Origin: Caenimonas sedimenti
Lineage (GTDB): Bacteria; Pseudomonadota; Gammaproteobacteria; Burkholderiales; Burkholderiaceae_C
Direction: 5' to 3'
DNA: 64,000 bases
NCBI RefSeq assembly: GCF_007833165.1
Contig: NZ_VOBQ01000017.1
Coordinates: 118,074 to 182,073, forward strand
Part shown: positions 35,176 through 45,279 of the stretch, piece by piece
Position numbering within the stretch: the stretch's first letter is position 1
Layout: each line of letters starts with the position of its first letter
The notes under the pieces: model-generated
The model's database searches: none
The model's input: the letters and a program-made list of their open reading frames with translations, nothing else
What the model was told of the DNA's origin: nothing
Program-made: the position numbers and the translations under genes

Positions 35176-38058
35176 CTAGCCGATCTCGGCCAGCAGCTTC
35201 TGCGCCCGCGACTTCAGGTCGCCTGAAGCCTCGGCCACGACTTCCTCGGCGAGGCTGCGGGCCCCGTCGGCGTCGCCGATGGCGTTGAATTCCTCGGCGA
35301 GCGCCAGCTTGGTGGCCAGCGGATCGTCACCGCCGTCGGTTCCCGCGGCCAGCGAAGTCGGCCCCGTGGACAGCGGAGAACCCGCGGTGTCGCCGGCAGC
35401 CGAGCCGCCATCGAGGTCAAGCGACAAGGCACCGAGGTCGAACTCGATCATGCCCGCGTCGGGCTCCGCCTTGGCCGCCGCCGGTGCAGGTGCGGGGCCG
35501 GGCAGGGGCTCAGGCGTGAAGCTCAGGCTGTTCTCGTTCAGCGTCAGGTCCGGTGCCTCCAGGCGCACCGGTTCCGGCTGCGACGGCATGTCGAGCGACA
35601 TCGGGTCCGGCGCCTTCATGGCGACGGTGGGACCACCGAAATCCATGTCGAGGCCGGCGGGAGCCGCCGGGGGCTCGTGCTGCGGAATCGCGGCCATCTT
35701 GAGCGTGGGCTCCGGCGTGGCCATGGGCGGCGGGTCGTCGTCGCCCAGGGAGAAGTCGAGGTCCAGGTCGATGTCGGATGCGGCCGGTGCAGGCGGGGCG
35801 GAGGCGTTGGTCTGCAGGTGCATCGGCACCGTCTGGGTGGCGCCGAAAGCGGTTGCGCTGGCGGCGCCGGCCGCCATGCCCATGCCCGCGGAAGAAACAG
35901 CGCTCTCGCCTGGCTGGCCGCCGGGCCGGTACATCGGGTTCGCCGGGTCGAGTTCACGCCCCAGTTCGCAGATGTGTTCCCATTCCTGGCCGGCGCCATG
36001 CGTCAGGTTGTAGGCGTCGGTGGCGACCACCTCGAAGGCTTTCGGATCGCGGCGCTTGGCGTAGATCTCGAGCAGCTTGGCATGGATGGCCACGCGCTGC
36101 GGGTTGGTGCGCAACGCTTCCTTGAGGATCTCCTCGGCCTGCAGGTCACGGCCGTAGGCCAGGTAGACATCGGCCTCGGCGACCGGATCCACGTCGCCCG
36201 CCGCATCCAACTGGCTCGGCGAATAGACCATGGACGAACCGGTCGGGTTGTTGCTTTCCGCCGTGTCGATGCGTTGGCCGCCGCTGGCGCCGAAGAAGGA
36301 ATCGGGCTGCAGGCGGCTTTCGAGGAACGAGCTGTCGACCTGGGTCACCTTGCGCTTCTGGCGCATGCGCCAGAAGCCGAACCCGAGCAGCAAGGCCAGG
36401 GCACCCACGCCGAGGCCGGGGATGAGCGGGTTCGCCATCATCTCGTCCATCATGCTGGGCGGAGGTGGCGGGGGAACGGCGGCCTTCTTCGGAGCGGGCG
36501 GCGCGACCGGTGCGGCGACGACGGGCGCTGGCGCCGGTGTGACGGGAGTGACGGCGGCGGCTGGGGCGCTCGCCGGCGCGGAGGCCACCGCGGCGACCGG
36601 AGCAGCCGTCGGCGCCGGGGTGGGCGCCGGCGTCGGTGCCGGGGTGGGAGCAGGCGTTGGCGCCGGGGTCGGCGCGGGCGTCGGCGCCGGGGTCGGTGCC
36701 GGTGTGGGAGCAGGCGTCGGCGCCGGGGTCGGTGCCGGCACGGCCGCCTTCGGTGCCGCGGCGGTGACGCCGGCAGCAGCGGGCCCGGAAGCCGGCCGGG
36801 CGGTGGTGGCGGTCGCGGGAGTGGCCGGCGTTGCCGCCGCGGGCGGACGCGCGGCAGTGGCGGGCACGCCCGGGGGCGTCGTCACTCCCGGGCGCGGCGC
36901 GCTGGCGCCGACGGCGGGTGCGCTGCCGGTCAACCGGTTCAGGTCCGCGATGTTCTTGTTCAGTTCGGCGACGCGGGTCGCGGCGTCCTGGCTGGCGCGG
37001 TCCTTCGCGATCTTGTCGGGACTGGCCTTGCCGGGCGGCGTCTGGACGGCGCCCTTGGAAAGCGTCAGGCGGTCCGGCTGGGCGGCGCCCGGTTTCTTGT
37101 CTTCCACCTTCGCCTGGACGCGGCCCGTGGCCTGGCGGTCCGAGCTGGGAACGGCGGCGACGGGCAAGCCATCGGCCAGGCGGCGGCGGAATTCGTTGAA
37201 GTCGCGGCTTTGCGCGACGACGGTTTCCTTCGCTTCGTCCGGCGGCACGGTGCCGGCGGATTCCACGCCCGGCACTTCCAGGACGGCGCCGGCGCGCAGG
37301 CGGTTGATGTTGCCGCCGATGAAGGCTTCAGGGTTCGCGCGCAGCATGGCGACCAGCATCTGGTCGAGTGAAATGCTGGGCGGCTTGTTGGCCGCGGCGA
37401 TCTTGCCGGCGGTGTCGCCCGCCTGGACGGTGACGCGCTTGTCGCCTGCCGCGCCTGGCGTGGCCGGCGTGGCAGGTGCGCGCGCCGTGCTGGGGGCCGG
37501 GGCTCGCGACGGCGAGCCGGGGGTCGTCGTGACGGCTCCCGCCCCCGGGGAAGTCTGCGCGGCCACCGGAGGGGCGGCGGGCCGCATGGTCGGCGGGTCG
37601 AACAGCATCGTGTAATCGCGCACGATGCGCCCGGACGCCCAGTTGGCTTCCAGGATCACGTCGACGAACGGGTCGTTCACGACGCGATCGCTGGACATGC
37701 TCAGGAAGTAGCGGCCATCCGGCCGCCGTTGCAGGGTGATCTGGACGTTGGCGAGGGCGGCGGCGTACTCCAGGCCGGCAGCGCGGAACGCGGCCGGCGT
37801 GGCGATGGCCACCCTGAGCGAATTGAGTTCCTCGGCGTTGATTTCGGGGATGTCGATTTCCGCCCGCAGGGGCTCGCCCAGCGCGGATTGGACATTCACC
37901 CGGCCCAACGCCAACGCGAGCGCGTTGGGGGAGGCGAGACCCAAAGTGACTGCGGCGGCCAGGGCCAACGCTGACAGCCGCCCCTGCGGCATGCGCTTCG
38001 AACTTGGCGTCCCCACTGCTCGATCTGAAGGCAGTCTTTTTCTCTTCATGCGGCCCAT
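35176..38058 (-). CDS. fimV: FimV-type peptidoglycan-binding pilus/motility hub protein
   Basis: A large inner-membrane protein that organises type IV pilus machinery and polarity. From the ATG at 38058 it is 960 residues; an ATG three codons in (38049) is equally possible. The FimV N-terminal domain follows a signal segment (LALAAAVTLGLASPNALAL), with GRVNVQSALGEPLRAEIDI and a LysM-like part after VTVQAGDTAGKIAAANKP. A long Ala/Pro/Thr-rich linker includes 11 PAPT repeats. One transmembrane helix (IPGLGVGALALLLGFGFW) is followed by a TPR region (DVYLAYGRDLQAEEILKEAL) and the FimV C-terminal motif LATKLALAEEFNAIGDADGA. It has its own promoter at 38085-38113. Confidence 0.93.
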   Translation of the reverse strand: MGRMKRKRLPSDRAVGTPSSKRMPQGRLSALALAAAVTLGLASPNALALALGRVNVQSALGEPLRAEIDIPEINAEELNSLRVAIATPAAFRAAGLEYAAALANVQITLQRRPDGRYFLSMSSDRVVNDPFVDVILEANWASGRIVRDYTMLFDPPTMRPAAPPVAAQTSPGAGAVTTTPGSPSRAPAPSTARAPATPATPGAAGDKRVTVQAGDTAGKIAAANKPPSISLDQMLVAMLRANPEAFIGGNINRLRAGAVLEVPGVESAGTVPPDEAKETVVAQSRDFNEFRRRLADGLPVAAVPSSDRQATGRVQAKVEDKKPGAAQPDRLTLSKGAVQTPPGKASPDKIAKDRASQDAATRVAELNKNIADLNRLTGSAPAVGASAPRPGVTTPPGVPATAARPPAAATPATPATATTARPASGPAAAGVTAAAPKAAVPAPTPAPTPAPTPAPTPAPTPAPTPAPTPAPTPAPTPAPTPAPTAAPVAAVASAPASAPAAAVTPVTPAPAPVVAAPVAPPAPKKAAVPPPPPPSMMDEMMANPLIPGLGVGALALLLGFGFWRMRQKRKVTQVDSSFLESRLQPDSFFGASGGQRIDTAESNNPTGSSMVYSPSQLDAAGDVDPVAEADVYLAYGRDLQAEEILKEALRTNPQRVAIHAKLLEIYAKRRDPKAFEVVATDAYNLTHGAGQEWEHICELGRELDPANPMYRPGGQPGESAVSSAGMGMAAGAASATAFGATQTVPMHLQTNASAPPAPAASDIDLDLDFSLGDDDPPPMATPEPTLKMAAIPQHEPPAAPAGLDMDFGGPTVAMKAPDPMSLDMPSQPEPVRLEAPDLTLNENSLSFTPEPLPGPAPAPAAAKAEPDAGMIEFDLGALSLDLDGGSAAGDTAGSPLSTGPTSLAAGTDGGDDPLATKLALAEEFNAIGDADGARSLAEEVVAEASGDLKSRAQKLLAEIG
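36607..36738 (-). repeat. 12-bp tandem repeat coding for 11 PAPT units inside fimV
   Basis: 132 bp of near-identical 12-bp units, read on the minus strand as Pro-Ala-Pro-Thr repeated 11 times without interruption. Third codon positions vary (ACC, ACG, ACT; GCG, GCA, GCC), so the DNA has been drifting while the peptide is kept. It gives a rigid extended linker in the periplasmic part of FimV. Copy number could change by slippage in whole units without breaking the frame. Confidence 0.95.
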
Positions 38059-38084
38059 CGCCCCGAGGCTAATTTCGAAAAAGG

Positions 38085-38113
38085 ACCATAGCATCAATGT
38101 CTTAGACTGACAA
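38085..38113 (-). promoter_or_regulatory. sigma-70 promoter of fimV
   Basis: On the minus strand TTGTCA (38108-38113) and TATGGT (38085-38090) are 17 bp apart. TG one base before the -10 (TGCTATGGT) makes it an extended -10. The -10 is 27 bp from the fimV ATG at 38058. This is the best-formed vegetative promoter in the window. Confidence 0.7.
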
Positions 38114-38233
38114 GCTGAGACACCTTTTAACTTCGGCGCAAGCCTGTCACGCAAGGCGCGAAGGCTTTGCTTGTTGCCACATGACAACGGGCCATGGTGT
38201 TTGTGCCGCGGCCCTCGCCGGCGACCGACGCGA

Positions 38234-39379
38234 TTATGCGGCCAGCAAAATCCGCAGCATCCGGCGCAAAGGTTCGGCCGCGCCCCACAGCAGCTGGTCA
38301 CCGATGGTGAACATGCCCACGTACTCGGGGCCCATGGCCAGCTTGCGGATGCGGCCCACCGGGATGTCCAGCGTCCCGGTCACTGCCACCGGCGTCAGCC
38401 CCTGCAACGTGGCCTCCTTGGTGTTGGGGATCACTTTCACCCACGCGTTGTCATTCGCCAGCAGGGCCTCGATGTCGGCCAGCGGCACATCCTTCTTCAA
38501 CTTGAACGTCATGGCCTGGCTGTGGCAGCGCATGGCGCCGACGCGCACGCAGAAGCCGTCCACCGGAATGGCGGGGGCGTCGAAACCCGGGCCCTGGCCC
38601 AGGATCTTGTTGGTCTCGGCGCCGGCCTTCCACTCTTCGCGGCTCACGCCCTCGCCCAGGTCCTTGTCGATCCAGGGGATCAGGGAGCCGCCCAGCGGCA
38701 CGCCGAAGTGCTCGGTCTCCGAGGCGCCCATGCCCTGCTGGCGGGCCAGCACCTTGCGGTCGATTTCGAGGATGGCGGACTTGGGGTCATCCAGCAATTG
38801 CCGCACTTCGTTGTTGATCGTGCCGAACTGGGTGAGCAGCTCGCGCATGTGCTGGGCGCCGCCACCCGAGGCGGCCTGGTAGGTCATGCTGGTCATCCAC
38901 TCGACCAGGCCGGCCTTGTAGAGGGCGCCCACGCCCATCAGCATGCAGCTGACGGTGCAGTTGCCGCCGATCCAGTTGCGCCCGCCCCTGGCGAGGGCGT
39001 TCCTGATGACCGGAAGGTTGACGGGGTCGAGGATGATGACCGCGTCGTCCTTCATGCGCAGGGTGGAGGCGGCGTCGATCCAGTGGCCCGTCCAGCCGGC
39101 GGCGCGCAGCTTGGGGAAGACTTCGGTGGTGTAGTCGCCGCCCTGGGCGGTGATGACGATGTCGCACTTCTTCAGTGCGTCGATGTCGAAGGCGTCCTTG
39201 AGCGTGGTTTCGTTCTTCGCCTGGGCCGGGGCCTTGCCGCCGGCGTTGGAAGTGGAGAAGAAGACCGGCTCGATCAGCCCGAAGTCGCCTTCGGCCTGCA
39301 TGCGGTCCATGAGGACCGAGCCGACCATGCCGCGCCAGCCGACGAGGCCGACGAGGGGTTGTTGTGCCTTGAGAGTCAT
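38234..39379 (-). CDS. asd: aspartate-semialdehyde dehydrogenase
   Basis: Reduces aspartyl phosphate to the semialdehyde that feeds lysine, threonine, methionine and diaminopimelate synthesis. The 381 residues have NADP loop [13 protein letters not shown], the thioester Cys141 in [11 protein letters not shown], and the catalytic His in [11 protein letters not shown]. The C-terminal [21 protein letters not shown] is the dimer/active-site block of the Gram-negative long form. It follows leuB by 81 bp and precedes fimV by 175 bp on the same strand. Confidence 0.97.
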   Translation of the reverse strand: MTLKAQQPLVGLVGWRGMVGSVLMDRMQAEGDFGLIEPVFFSTSNAGGKAPAQAKNETTLKDAFDIDALKKCDIVITAQGGDYTTEVFPKLRAAGWTGHWIDAASTLRMKDDAVIILDPVNLPVIRNALARGGRNWIGGNCTVSCMLMGVGALYKAGLVEWMTSMTYQAASGGGAQHMRELLTQFGTINNEVRQLLDDPKSAILEIDRKVLARQQGMGASETEHFGVPLGGSLIPWIDKDLGEGVSREEWKAGAETNKILGQGPGFDAPAIPVDGFCVRVGAMRCHSQAMTFKLKKDVPLADIEALLANDNAWVKVIPNTKEATLQGLTPVAVTGTLDIPVGRIRKLAMGPEYVGMFTIGDQLLWGAAEPLRRMLRILLAA

Positions 39380-39460
39380 GTCATCGCCCTTTCAGTTTGA
39401 ATTCCTGGTTCCCCCGGCTCGTCTGGCCTTGGGGGAGGGCGCACGACGAACCGGAGCTAG

Positions 39461-40555
39461 CTAGCTCTTGGTAATCTTCTTGGTGGTCGTGATCGCGGCC
39501 ACGACGGCGTCGCCCATGGCGCGGGTGCCGACTTTCGTGGTGCCGTCGGAATAGATGTCGGCCGTCCGCAGGCCCTGGGCGAGCACGTCCTGCACCGCGG
39601 ACTCGATCCGGTCGGCGGCTTGGGGCTGGTTCAGGGAAAAGCGGAGCATCATGGCGGCAGACAATATTGTAGCCAAAGGATTGGCGACCCCCTTGCCGGC
39701 GATGTCGGGCGCGCTACCGTGGGACGGTTCGTACAGGCCCTGGTTGCCTGCGTTCAGGCTGGCGGAGGGCAGCATTCCGATGGAGCCGGTGAGCATCGCG
39801 GCTTCGTCGGACAGGATGTCGCCGAACATGTTGCCGGTGACCACCACGTCGAAATACTTGGGCTGCTTCACCAGCTGCATGGCCGCGTTGTCCACGTACA
39901 TGTGGTCGAGCTTCACGTCCGGGTACTGCTGGCCGACCTCGGTGACCACGTCCTTCCAGAGCTGGAAGGTCTCCAGCACGTTGGCCTTGTCGACGCTGGT
40001 GACCCTCTTGTTGCGCTTGCGCGCCGCCTGGAAGGCCACGTGGGCGATGCGCTCGATCTCCGGTCGGGAATAACGCATGGTGTCGAAGGCTTCCTCGGCG
40101 CCGGGGAAATGGCCATCGGGCGAGCTGCGGCGGCCACGCGGCTGGCCGAAATAGATGTCGCCGGTCAGCTCGCGGATGATCAGGATGTCCAGGCCGGACA
40201 CCAGTTCGGGCTTCAGGCTGGAGGCGTGCGTGAGCTGCTCGTAGCAGATGGCCGGGCGGAAGTTCGCGAACAGCCCCAGGTTCTTGCGCAGGCCCAGGAT
40301 CGCCTGCTCGGGCCGGAACTGGCGTTCCAGCTTGTCGTATTTCCAGTCGCCCACGGCGCCGAACAGGATCGCGTCGGCTTCCTTGGCGAGCTTCAGCGTC
40401 GCTTCCGGCAGCGGATGGCCGTGGGCGTCGTACGCGACGCCACCCACGAGCGCCGTTTCCATCTCGAATTTCAGGTCCAGGACTTCCAGGACCCGCACGG
40501 CCTCGGCCACGATCTCGGTTCCGATGCCGTCGCCCGGCAGCACTGCGATTTTCAC
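39461..40555 (-). CDS. leuB: 3-isopropylmalate dehydrogenase
   Basis: NAD-dependent oxidative decarboxylation in leucine synthesis. The 364-residue protein starts [20 protein letters not shown] and includes [32 protein letters not shown] (Lys) and the metal-binding [33 protein letters not shown] region. [19 protein letters not shown] is the NAD-binding turn. The GTG at 40555 overlaps the stop of the small membrane-protein gene (GTGA). The stop lies in a GAGCTAGCTAGCTC palindrome (39454-39467). Confidence 0.97.
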   Translation of the reverse strand: MKIAVLPGDGIGTEIVAEAVRVLEVLDLKFEMETALVGGVAYDAHGHPLPEATLKLAKEADAILFGAVGDWKYDKLERQFRPEQAILGLRKNLGLFANFRPAICYEQLTHASSLKPELVSGLDILIIRELTGDIYFGQPRGRRSSPDGHFPGAEEAFDTMRYSRPEIERIAHVAFQAARKRNKRVTSVDKANVLETFQLWKDVVTEVGQQYPDVKLDHMYVDNAAMQLVKQPKYFDVVVTGNMFGDILSDEAAMLTGSIGMLPSASLNAGNQGLYEPSHGSAPDIAGKGVANPLATILSAAMMLRFSLNQPQAADRIESAVQDVLAQGLRTADIYSDGTTKVGTRAMGDAVVAAITTTKKITKS

Positions 40556-40860
40556 GAATCTTTCCTTGGTTGGTGGTGGGCGAGCCGTTGCACCAAGGCC
40601 AGCTCGCACGTCTTGAACAGCAGATAGAAGGCAACCGCCAGGTAGGCGCTGAACACCAGCTCGGCCAGCTGCCGCAGCGCGCCTTCCCGCACGGCATCCA
40701 GGCCGTGCTCGGCCAGGAAACCGAGGTTGGCCGTGAACAGCTGCACCAGGTTGAGGGACGCAGCGCCGAACATCACGAAGCCCAGCCCCATCAGCCCGAA
40801 CGTGCACAACCAGTGTTGTTGCAACCAGCGGAAGAAGGGTGTCTGGACCGGCGCGGTCAC
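40552..40860 (-). CDS. small membrane protein within the leu operon
   Basis: A 102-residue protein of unknown function with two hydrophobic segments (about 18-44 and 66-90, the second being [21 protein letters not shown]) and basic, histidine-rich ends. The GTG start overlaps the leuD stop and the stop overlaps the leuB GTG, so it is translated as part of the leuD-leuB relay. The tight overlaps, not any domain, are the evidence that it is real. A role linked to leucine metabolism is not established. Confidence 0.8.
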   Translation of the reverse strand: MTAPVQTPFFRWLQQHWLCTFGLMGLGFVMFGAASLNLVQLFTANLGFLAEHGLDAVREGALRQLAELVFSAYLAVAFYLLFKTCELALVQRLAHHQPRKDS

Positions 40861-41501
40861 AACGTGTGGGCGAGCCAGGGCTTGGTGGCCAGGCGGTTGG
40901 CTTCGAACGCCTTGATCTTGTCGGCTTGCCGCAGGGTGAGGCCAATGTCGTCGAAGCCGTTCAGCAGGCAGAACTTGCGGAATGCCTGGACTTCGAACGG
41001 GAGCTCGGCGCCCTGTGGCTGCACGATCACCTGGCGCTCCAGGTCGACCGTGAGCTCATAGCCGGGGAAGGCGAGCGCGTCGTCGAACAGCTTGGCCACG
41101 GTGCTTTCCGGCAGGACGATGGGCAGCAGGCCGTTCTTGAAGCAGTTGTTGAAGAAGATGTCGGCGAAGCTGGGCGCGATGATGGCGCGGAAGCCGTACT
41201 GGTCCAGCGCCCACGGCGCGTGCTCGCGCGAGGAGCCGCAGCCGAAGTTCTTGCGTGCCAGCAGGATGGACGCGCCCGCGTAGCGCGGCTGGTTCAGCAC
41301 GAAGTCCGGGTTGGGCTTGCGCGTGGCGGGGTCCTGGCCGGGCTGGCCCTGGTCCAGGTAGCGCCATTCGTCGAACAGGTTGGGGCCGAAGCCCGTCTTG
41401 CGGATCGACTTCAGGAACTGCTTGGGAATGATGGCGTCGGTGTCGACGTTCTCGCGGTCCATCGGGGCCACGAGGCCCTTGTGCACGGTGAATTTCTGCA
41501 T
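40857..41501 (-). CDS. leuD: 3-isopropylmalate dehydratase small subunit
   Basis: Small (swivel) subunit of isopropylmalate isomerase; pairs with LeuC. The 214 residues include the diagnostic [16 protein letters not shown] and [15 protein letters not shown] blocks, and a final [26 protein letters not shown]. It lies 101 bp downstream of the entericidin gene, from which it is separated by an inverted repeat element. Its stop overlaps the next start. Confidence 0.97.
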   Translation of the reverse strand: MQKFTVHKGLVAPMDRENVDTDAIIPKQFLKSIRKTGFGPNLFDEWRYLDQGQPGQDPATRKPNPDFVLNQPRYAGASILLARKNFGCGSSREHAPWALDQYGFRAIIAPSFADIFFNNCFKNGLLPIVLPESTVAKLFDDALAFPGYELTVDLERQVIVQPQGAELPFEVQAFRKFCLLNGFDDIGLTLRQADKIKAFEANRLATKPWLAHTL

Positions 41502-41511
41502 GGTGTGTTGC

Positions 41512-41595
41512 CGTCATCCCCGCGGAGGCGGGGATCCAGAGCTTCCTGTCTTTGAATGCGGGAGCCCTGGATTCCCGCCTCCGCGGGAATGACGG
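41512..41595. repeat. 84-bp inverted-repeat element with two dRS3-like palindromes
   Basis: Two 20-bp palindromes of the form ATYCCC-N8-GGGRAT (41516-41535 and 41571-41590) are arranged as inverted mirror halves, each flanked by CGTCA/TGACG and CCAG/CTGG. The second fits ATTCCC-N8-GGGAAT, the pattern of dispersed dRS3 repeats known from Neisseria and seen in other betaproteobacteria. The element fills the gap between the leuD start and the entericidin stop. Transcribed RNA would fold into a large hairpin and could affect the leuD ribosome-binding region. It may be a small mobile remnant (MITE/Correia-like). Confidence 0.75.
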
Positions 41596-41602
41596 GCGCT
41601 GG

Positions 41603-41734
41603 TCATTTCTTTTTCGCCGCGTCTTCCAACTTCTCGCCGGCCTTCTGCACATCCTTGCCGGCACCGGCCATGGTGTTGCAGCCGGCGACGGCGAAAGCGA
41701 AGGTCAGGGCGATCAGGGTGGCGATGGTCTTCAT
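41603..41734 (-). CDS. ecnA: entericidin-family small lipoprotein
   Basis: A 43-residue lipoprotein. KTIATLIALTFAFAVAGCN is a signal peptide with a lipobox AVAGC, so Cys19 is lipidated. The mature part (NTMAGAGKDVQKAGEKLEDA, then AKKK) is the entericidin A/B pattern of Gly/Ala then an amphipathic Lys/Glu helix. AAGGAG lies about 7 bp before the ATG. Entericidins are stress-linked membrane lipoproteins of unclear function in E. coli. This gene is embedded between leuC and leuD, an arrangement also seen in other Burkholderiales. Confidence 0.9.
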   Translation of the reverse strand: MKTIATLIALTFAFAVAGCNTMAGAGKDVQKAGEKLEDAAKKK

Positions 41735-41763
41735 GGTTTCACTCCTTTTTAATCAGTCTTTGG

Positions 41764-43185
41764 CTATGCAAATTGACGGACATCGACGAAATGGCCATGC
41801 ACGGCGGCCGCCGCGGCCATGGCGGGACTCACGAGATGCGTGCGGCCGCCGGCGCCCTGGCGGCCTTCGAAATTGCGGTTGCTGGTGGAGGCGCAGCGTT
41901 CGCCCGGCTCCAGCCGGTCGGCGTTCATGGCCAGGCACATCGAGCAGCCCGGTTCGCGCCACTCGAAGCCCGCAGCCCGGAAGATTTCGTGCAGGCCTTC
42001 GCGCTCGGCCTGGTCCTTCACCAGGCCCGAGCCCGGCACGACCATCGCCACCTTGATGTTCTTCGCGACCTTCTGGCCCAGCTTCTTCACCATGGCCGCG
42101 GCTTCGCGCATGTCCTCGATGCGGCTGTTGGTGCAGGAGCCGATGAACACCTTGTCCACGAAGATGTCGTTCATCGGCTTGCCGGGCGGCAGCCCCATGT
42201 AGGTCAGGGCCCGCTCGATCGCATCGCGCTTGTTCGCGTCTTTCTCCTTGTCGGGGTCGGGCACGTTGCCGTCGATGCCGGTGACCATCTCGGGCGAGGT
42301 GCCCCAGGTCACCTGCGGGATGACGTCATTCGCATTCAGTTCGACCACGGCATCGAACTTCGCGTCGGGATCGGAGCGCAGCGTGCGCCAATAGGCCACC
42401 GCCTGCTCCCATTCGACGCCCGTCGGGGCGAGCGGCCGGCCCTTGACGTATTCGATGGTCTTTTCGTCCACGGCCACCAGGCCGGCGCGCGCGCCCGCTT
42501 CGATCGCCATGTTGCACACCGTCATGCGGCCTTCCATCGAGAGTGAGCGGATGGCCGAGCCCGCGAACTCGATGGTGTAGCCGGTGCCGCCCGCCGTGCC
42601 GATGCGCCCGATGATGGCCAGCACGATGTCCTTGGCGGTGACGCCAGGGGCCAGCTGGCCCTCGACCTTCACCAGCAAATTCTTCGCCTTCTTGGCCAGC
42701 AGGGTCTGCGTGGCCATCACGTGCTCGACCTCCGAGGTGCCGATGCCATGCGCCAGCGCGCCGAAGGCGCCGTGGGTGGACGTGTGCGAATCGCCGCAGA
42801 CGACCGTCATGCCCGGCAGCGTCGCGCCTTGCTCCGGCCCGATCACGTGGACGATGCCTTGTCGCTTCGACAGGAACGGAAAGTAGGCCGCCGAACCGAA
42901 CTCGGCCATGTTCTTGTCGAGCGTGGTGACCTGTTCCTTGCTGGTGGGGTCGGTGATGCCGTCGTAGCCCCGCTCCCAGCCGGTGGTCGGCGTGTTGTGG
43001 TCGGCGGTGGCCACGATGGAGCTCACGCGCCAGACTTTGCGGCCCGCGACGCGCAGGCCTTCGAAAGCCTGCGGGCTCGTCACCTCGTGGACCAGGTGGC
43101 GGTCGATGTAGAGGATGGCGGTGCCGTCCTCCTCGGTGTGGACGACGTGCTCGTCCCAGATCTTGTCGTACAGCGTGCGGGCCAT
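41764..43185 (-). CDS. leuC: 3-isopropylmalate dehydratase large subunit
   Basis: Aconitase-type [4Fe-4S] isomerase subunit for leucine synthesis. It is 473 residues, as usual. Cluster-binding motifs are [13 protein letters not shown] (one Cys) and [13 protein letters not shown] (two Cys). [33 protein letters not shown] is the long substrate block, with the key His residues. [20 protein letters not shown] closes the core. The ATG at 43185 was chosen; the frame is open upstream into the LysR gene. It is 19 bp from that gene. Confidence 0.97.
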   Translation of the reverse strand: MARTLYDKIWDEHVVHTEEDGTAILYIDRHLVHEVTSPQAFEGLRVAGRKVWRVSSIVATADHNTPTTGWERGYDGITDPTSKEQVTTLDKNMAEFGSAAYFPFLSKRQGIVHVIGPEQGATLPGMTVVCGDSHTSTHGAFGALAHGIGTSEVEHVMATQTLLAKKAKNLLVKVEGQLAPGVTAKDIVLAIIGRIGTAGGTGYTIEFAGSAIRSLSMEGRMTVCNMAIEAGARAGLVAVDEKTIEYVKGRPLAPTGVEWEQAVAYWRTLRSDPDAKFDAVVELNANDVIPQVTWGTSPEMVTGIDGNVPDPDKEKDANKRDAIERALTYMGLPPGKPMNDIFVDKVFIGSCTNSRIEDMREAAAMVKKLGQKVAKNIKVAMVVPGSGLVKDQAEREGLHEIFRAAGFEWREPGCSMCLAMNADRLEPGERCASTSNRNFEGRQGAGGRTHLVSPAMAAAAAVHGHFVDVRQFA

Positions 43186-43204
43186 GGTGGCTGGGGTGTC
43201 CTTG

Positions 43205-44176
43205 CTAAGCGGTGATTTTATTCGGCGCGGCCTGGGCAGGCTGGGGCTCGACCGCTTCGGCGCGTTCGCGCAGGTGGTCGACCAGCAGTCGGGCCGTGAG
43301 CGGCAGGGTGGAGAAGTCGCGGGCGACCAGGCGGATCTCGCGGCGGGCCCAGGCATCGCTGAGGCTGACGGATTCGAGATCGCCCACGCCATGCATCAGT
43401 TCGAAGGCGCGGCGCGGCATGACGCCGATGCCCAGCTTGTTGTGGATCATCCGGCACATGGCGTCCAGCCCGGTGACATGGATGCGCAGGCGGATCGTGC
43501 GCCCCGCCGCGGCTGCGGCTTCGCGCATCGCCAGGTAGATGGAGCTGTTGGTGTGCAGCCCGACGTGATCGAAATCCAGCGTGTCCTCGAACGCCACGGT
43601 GCGGTGCCGCGCCAGCGCATGGCCGCGCGGCACGATCAGCACCAGTTCGTCGTGCCGGTAGGCCAGGGCCTGCAGCGCGTGGGCCTCGACGCCGGCCGCC
43701 GCATGGCAGATGCCGAGGTCGGCCGCGCCCTCCTGAACCGCGCGCAGGATCTCCGTGCTGAGATGCTCTTCCAGGTCGATCTTGACCTGCGGGTGCTCCG
43801 CGCTGAAGGCCCCCAGGTCTTCGGGCAGGAACTGCACGATGGCGGAGATGTTCGCGTGAATCCGCACGTGGCCACGCACGCCGTCCGCGTACTCGGAGAG
43901 TTCTGCCTGCATCTTCTCCAGGCTGAACAACACGGAGCGGGCGTGGTGCAGGAGGCTCTGGCCAGCCGGTGTCAGGTCGACGCCGCGGGTGTGCCGGTAG
44001 AGCAGAGGCGTCTCCAGCGTCGCCTCCAGGTCCGACAGGCGCTTGCTGACCGCCGAAGCCGCGATGAACTCGCGCTCCGCGGCACGGCCGATCGAGCCCA
44101 GCTCGCAGACAGCCACGAAGAGCTGCAGCGAGGTGAGGTCGATCCGGCGGGCGAAGGAGCGTTCGGTGGCGCGCAT
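43205..44176 (-). CDS. LysR-family transcriptional regulator
   Basis: A 323-residue regulator. The N-terminal winged helix-turn-helix is [41 protein letters not shown], about residues 14-55, and then the LysR linker follows. The effector-binding domain starts near [22 protein letters not shown]. It is on the same strand as the leu operon, directly upstream, but also only 111 bp from the DUF3604/TctC unit. It is unlike LeuO in detail; its target may be leuC or the TctC side. The ATG at 44176 gives the normal length; a TTG at 44227 is the other candidate. Confidence 0.88.
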   Translation of the reverse strand: MRATERSFARRIDLTSLQLFVAVCELGSIGRAAEREFIAASAVSKRLSDLEATLETPLLYRHTRGVDLTPAGQSLLHHARSVLFSLEKMQAELSEYADGVRGHVRIHANISAIVQFLPEDLGAFSAEHPQVKIDLEEHLSTEILRAVQEGAADLGICHAAAGVEAHALQALAYRHDELVLIVPRGHALARHRTVAFEDTLDFDHVGLHTNSSIYLAMREAAAAAGRTIRLRIHVTGLDAMCRMIHNKLGIGVMPRRAFELMHGVGDLESVSLSDAWARREIRLVARDFSTLPLTARLLVDHLRERAEAVEPQPAQAAPNKITA

Positions 44177-44287
44177 GGGGGTGGAGACATCGCATCGGAC
44201 GATGTCCAGACCCGGATTTTCCTCCAATCGCGCGCATCCGTCATCGCAATCCGCGATGACCCCATTGCCCGGCTGGCGGCCGCGGCC

Positions 44288-45268
44288 TCAGTCGACCTTG
44301 GCCCCGGAAGCCTTCACGATCGTCGGCCACTTGGCCAGGTCGGCCTGGATGACGGTCGCGAAGTGCGCCGGCGGTTGCAGCGGCGCCAGGTCGAAGCCCT
44401 GCGCCGCCAGCTTCTCGCGGATCGCGGGCAGCGCGAGGATCTTGCCGATGGTCGCGTGCAGTCGGGTCACGACCTCGGGCGGCGTGCCGGCAGGCGCCAC
44501 GAACCCGAACCACGTGTTGACCTCGTAAGCCTTGACGCCGCTGCTGTCCAGAGTCGGCAACTGCGGCAGCAACTCTGACTTCGCCAGGCTCGTCACGCCC
44601 AGCCCCTTGACCTTGTTCTCGCGGATCTGCGCGATGACCGTGGGCGTGTTGTAGAAGCCCATGTCCACTTCCCCGCTCATCACGGCCAGGATGCCTTGCG
44701 GCGCACCCTTGTAGGGAACGTGCGTGAGCTGCGTGCCCGTCAGCTGGCCGAACAGCACGCCGGACAGGTGGTGGCTGGTGCCGCTGCCCCCCGAGGAGAA
44801 GGTCATGCCGGGCTTGGCCTTGGCCGCGGTGATCACGTCCATCACCGTCTTCGCCGTGCTGCCGGGCGGGACGATCATCACGTTCGAGACGCCGCCGACC
44901 AGCACGATGGGCGCGAAGTCCTTGATCGAGTCGTAGCCGGGCTTGCTGTACAGCGCCTGGTTGAAGACCAGCGTGCCCTGGGACGCGAAGGCAATGGTGT
45001 AGCCGTCCGGCGCCGAGCGCGCCAGTTCGGCCATGGCGATCGTGCCGCCGGCGCCCGCCTTGTTCTCCACCACCACCGCCTGTCCCATCTCCCGTGCCAG
45101 CTCGGTGCCGATGGTCCGCGACAGGATGTCCGCCGTGCTGCCGGCCGCCAGCGGCACCAGCAGCTTGATCGGCTTGGAGGGATAGGCCTGTGCGTGCGCG
45201 GCTGCGACGAAGGCGAAGGGTGAAGCCAGCACCAGCGTGGCCAGCAGGGTGAAGCGGCGGAGATTCAT
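44288..45268 (-). CDS. TctC/Bug-type periplasmic binding protein
   Basis: A 326-residue solute-binding protein with signal peptide (LLATLVLASPFAFVAAAHAQ) and the Bug-family core YPSKPIKLLVPLAAGSTADILSR. VENKAGAGGTIAMAELARSAPDGYT and THVPYKGAPQGILAVMSGEVDMGFY are the conserved binding loops. These proteins bind carboxylates, and many work without their own TctAB transporter. No tctA/tctB lies next to this copy. It is 11 bp downstream of the DUF3604 gene, suggesting a joint substrate. Confidence 0.9.
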   Translation of the reverse strand: MNLRRFTLLATLVLASPFAFVAAAHAQAYPSKPIKLLVPLAAGSTADILSRTIGTELAREMGQAVVVENKAGAGGTIAMAELARSAPDGYTIAFASQGTLVFNQALYSKPGYDSIKDFAPIVLVGGVSNVMIVPPGSTAKTVMDVITAAKAKPGMTFSSGGSGTSHHLSGVLFGQLTGTQLTHVPYKGAPQGILAVMSGEVDMGFYNTPTVIAQIRENKVKGLGVTSLAKSELLPQLPTLDSSGVKAYEVNTWFGFVAPAGTPPEVVTRLHATIGKILALPAIREKLAAQGFDLAPLQPPAHFATVIQADLAKWPTIVKASGAKVD

Positions 45269-45279
45269 GGCGGTTCCTT

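Noticed and set aside
36607..36738. A CRISPR-like or VNTR array at the PAPT region.
   Set aside because: The units are contiguous 12-bp coding repeats without spacers, inside fimV.
39454..39467. GAGCTAGCTAGCTC palindrome at the leuB stop as a terminator.
   Set aside because: There is no T-run on the minus strand, and asd follows on the same strand.
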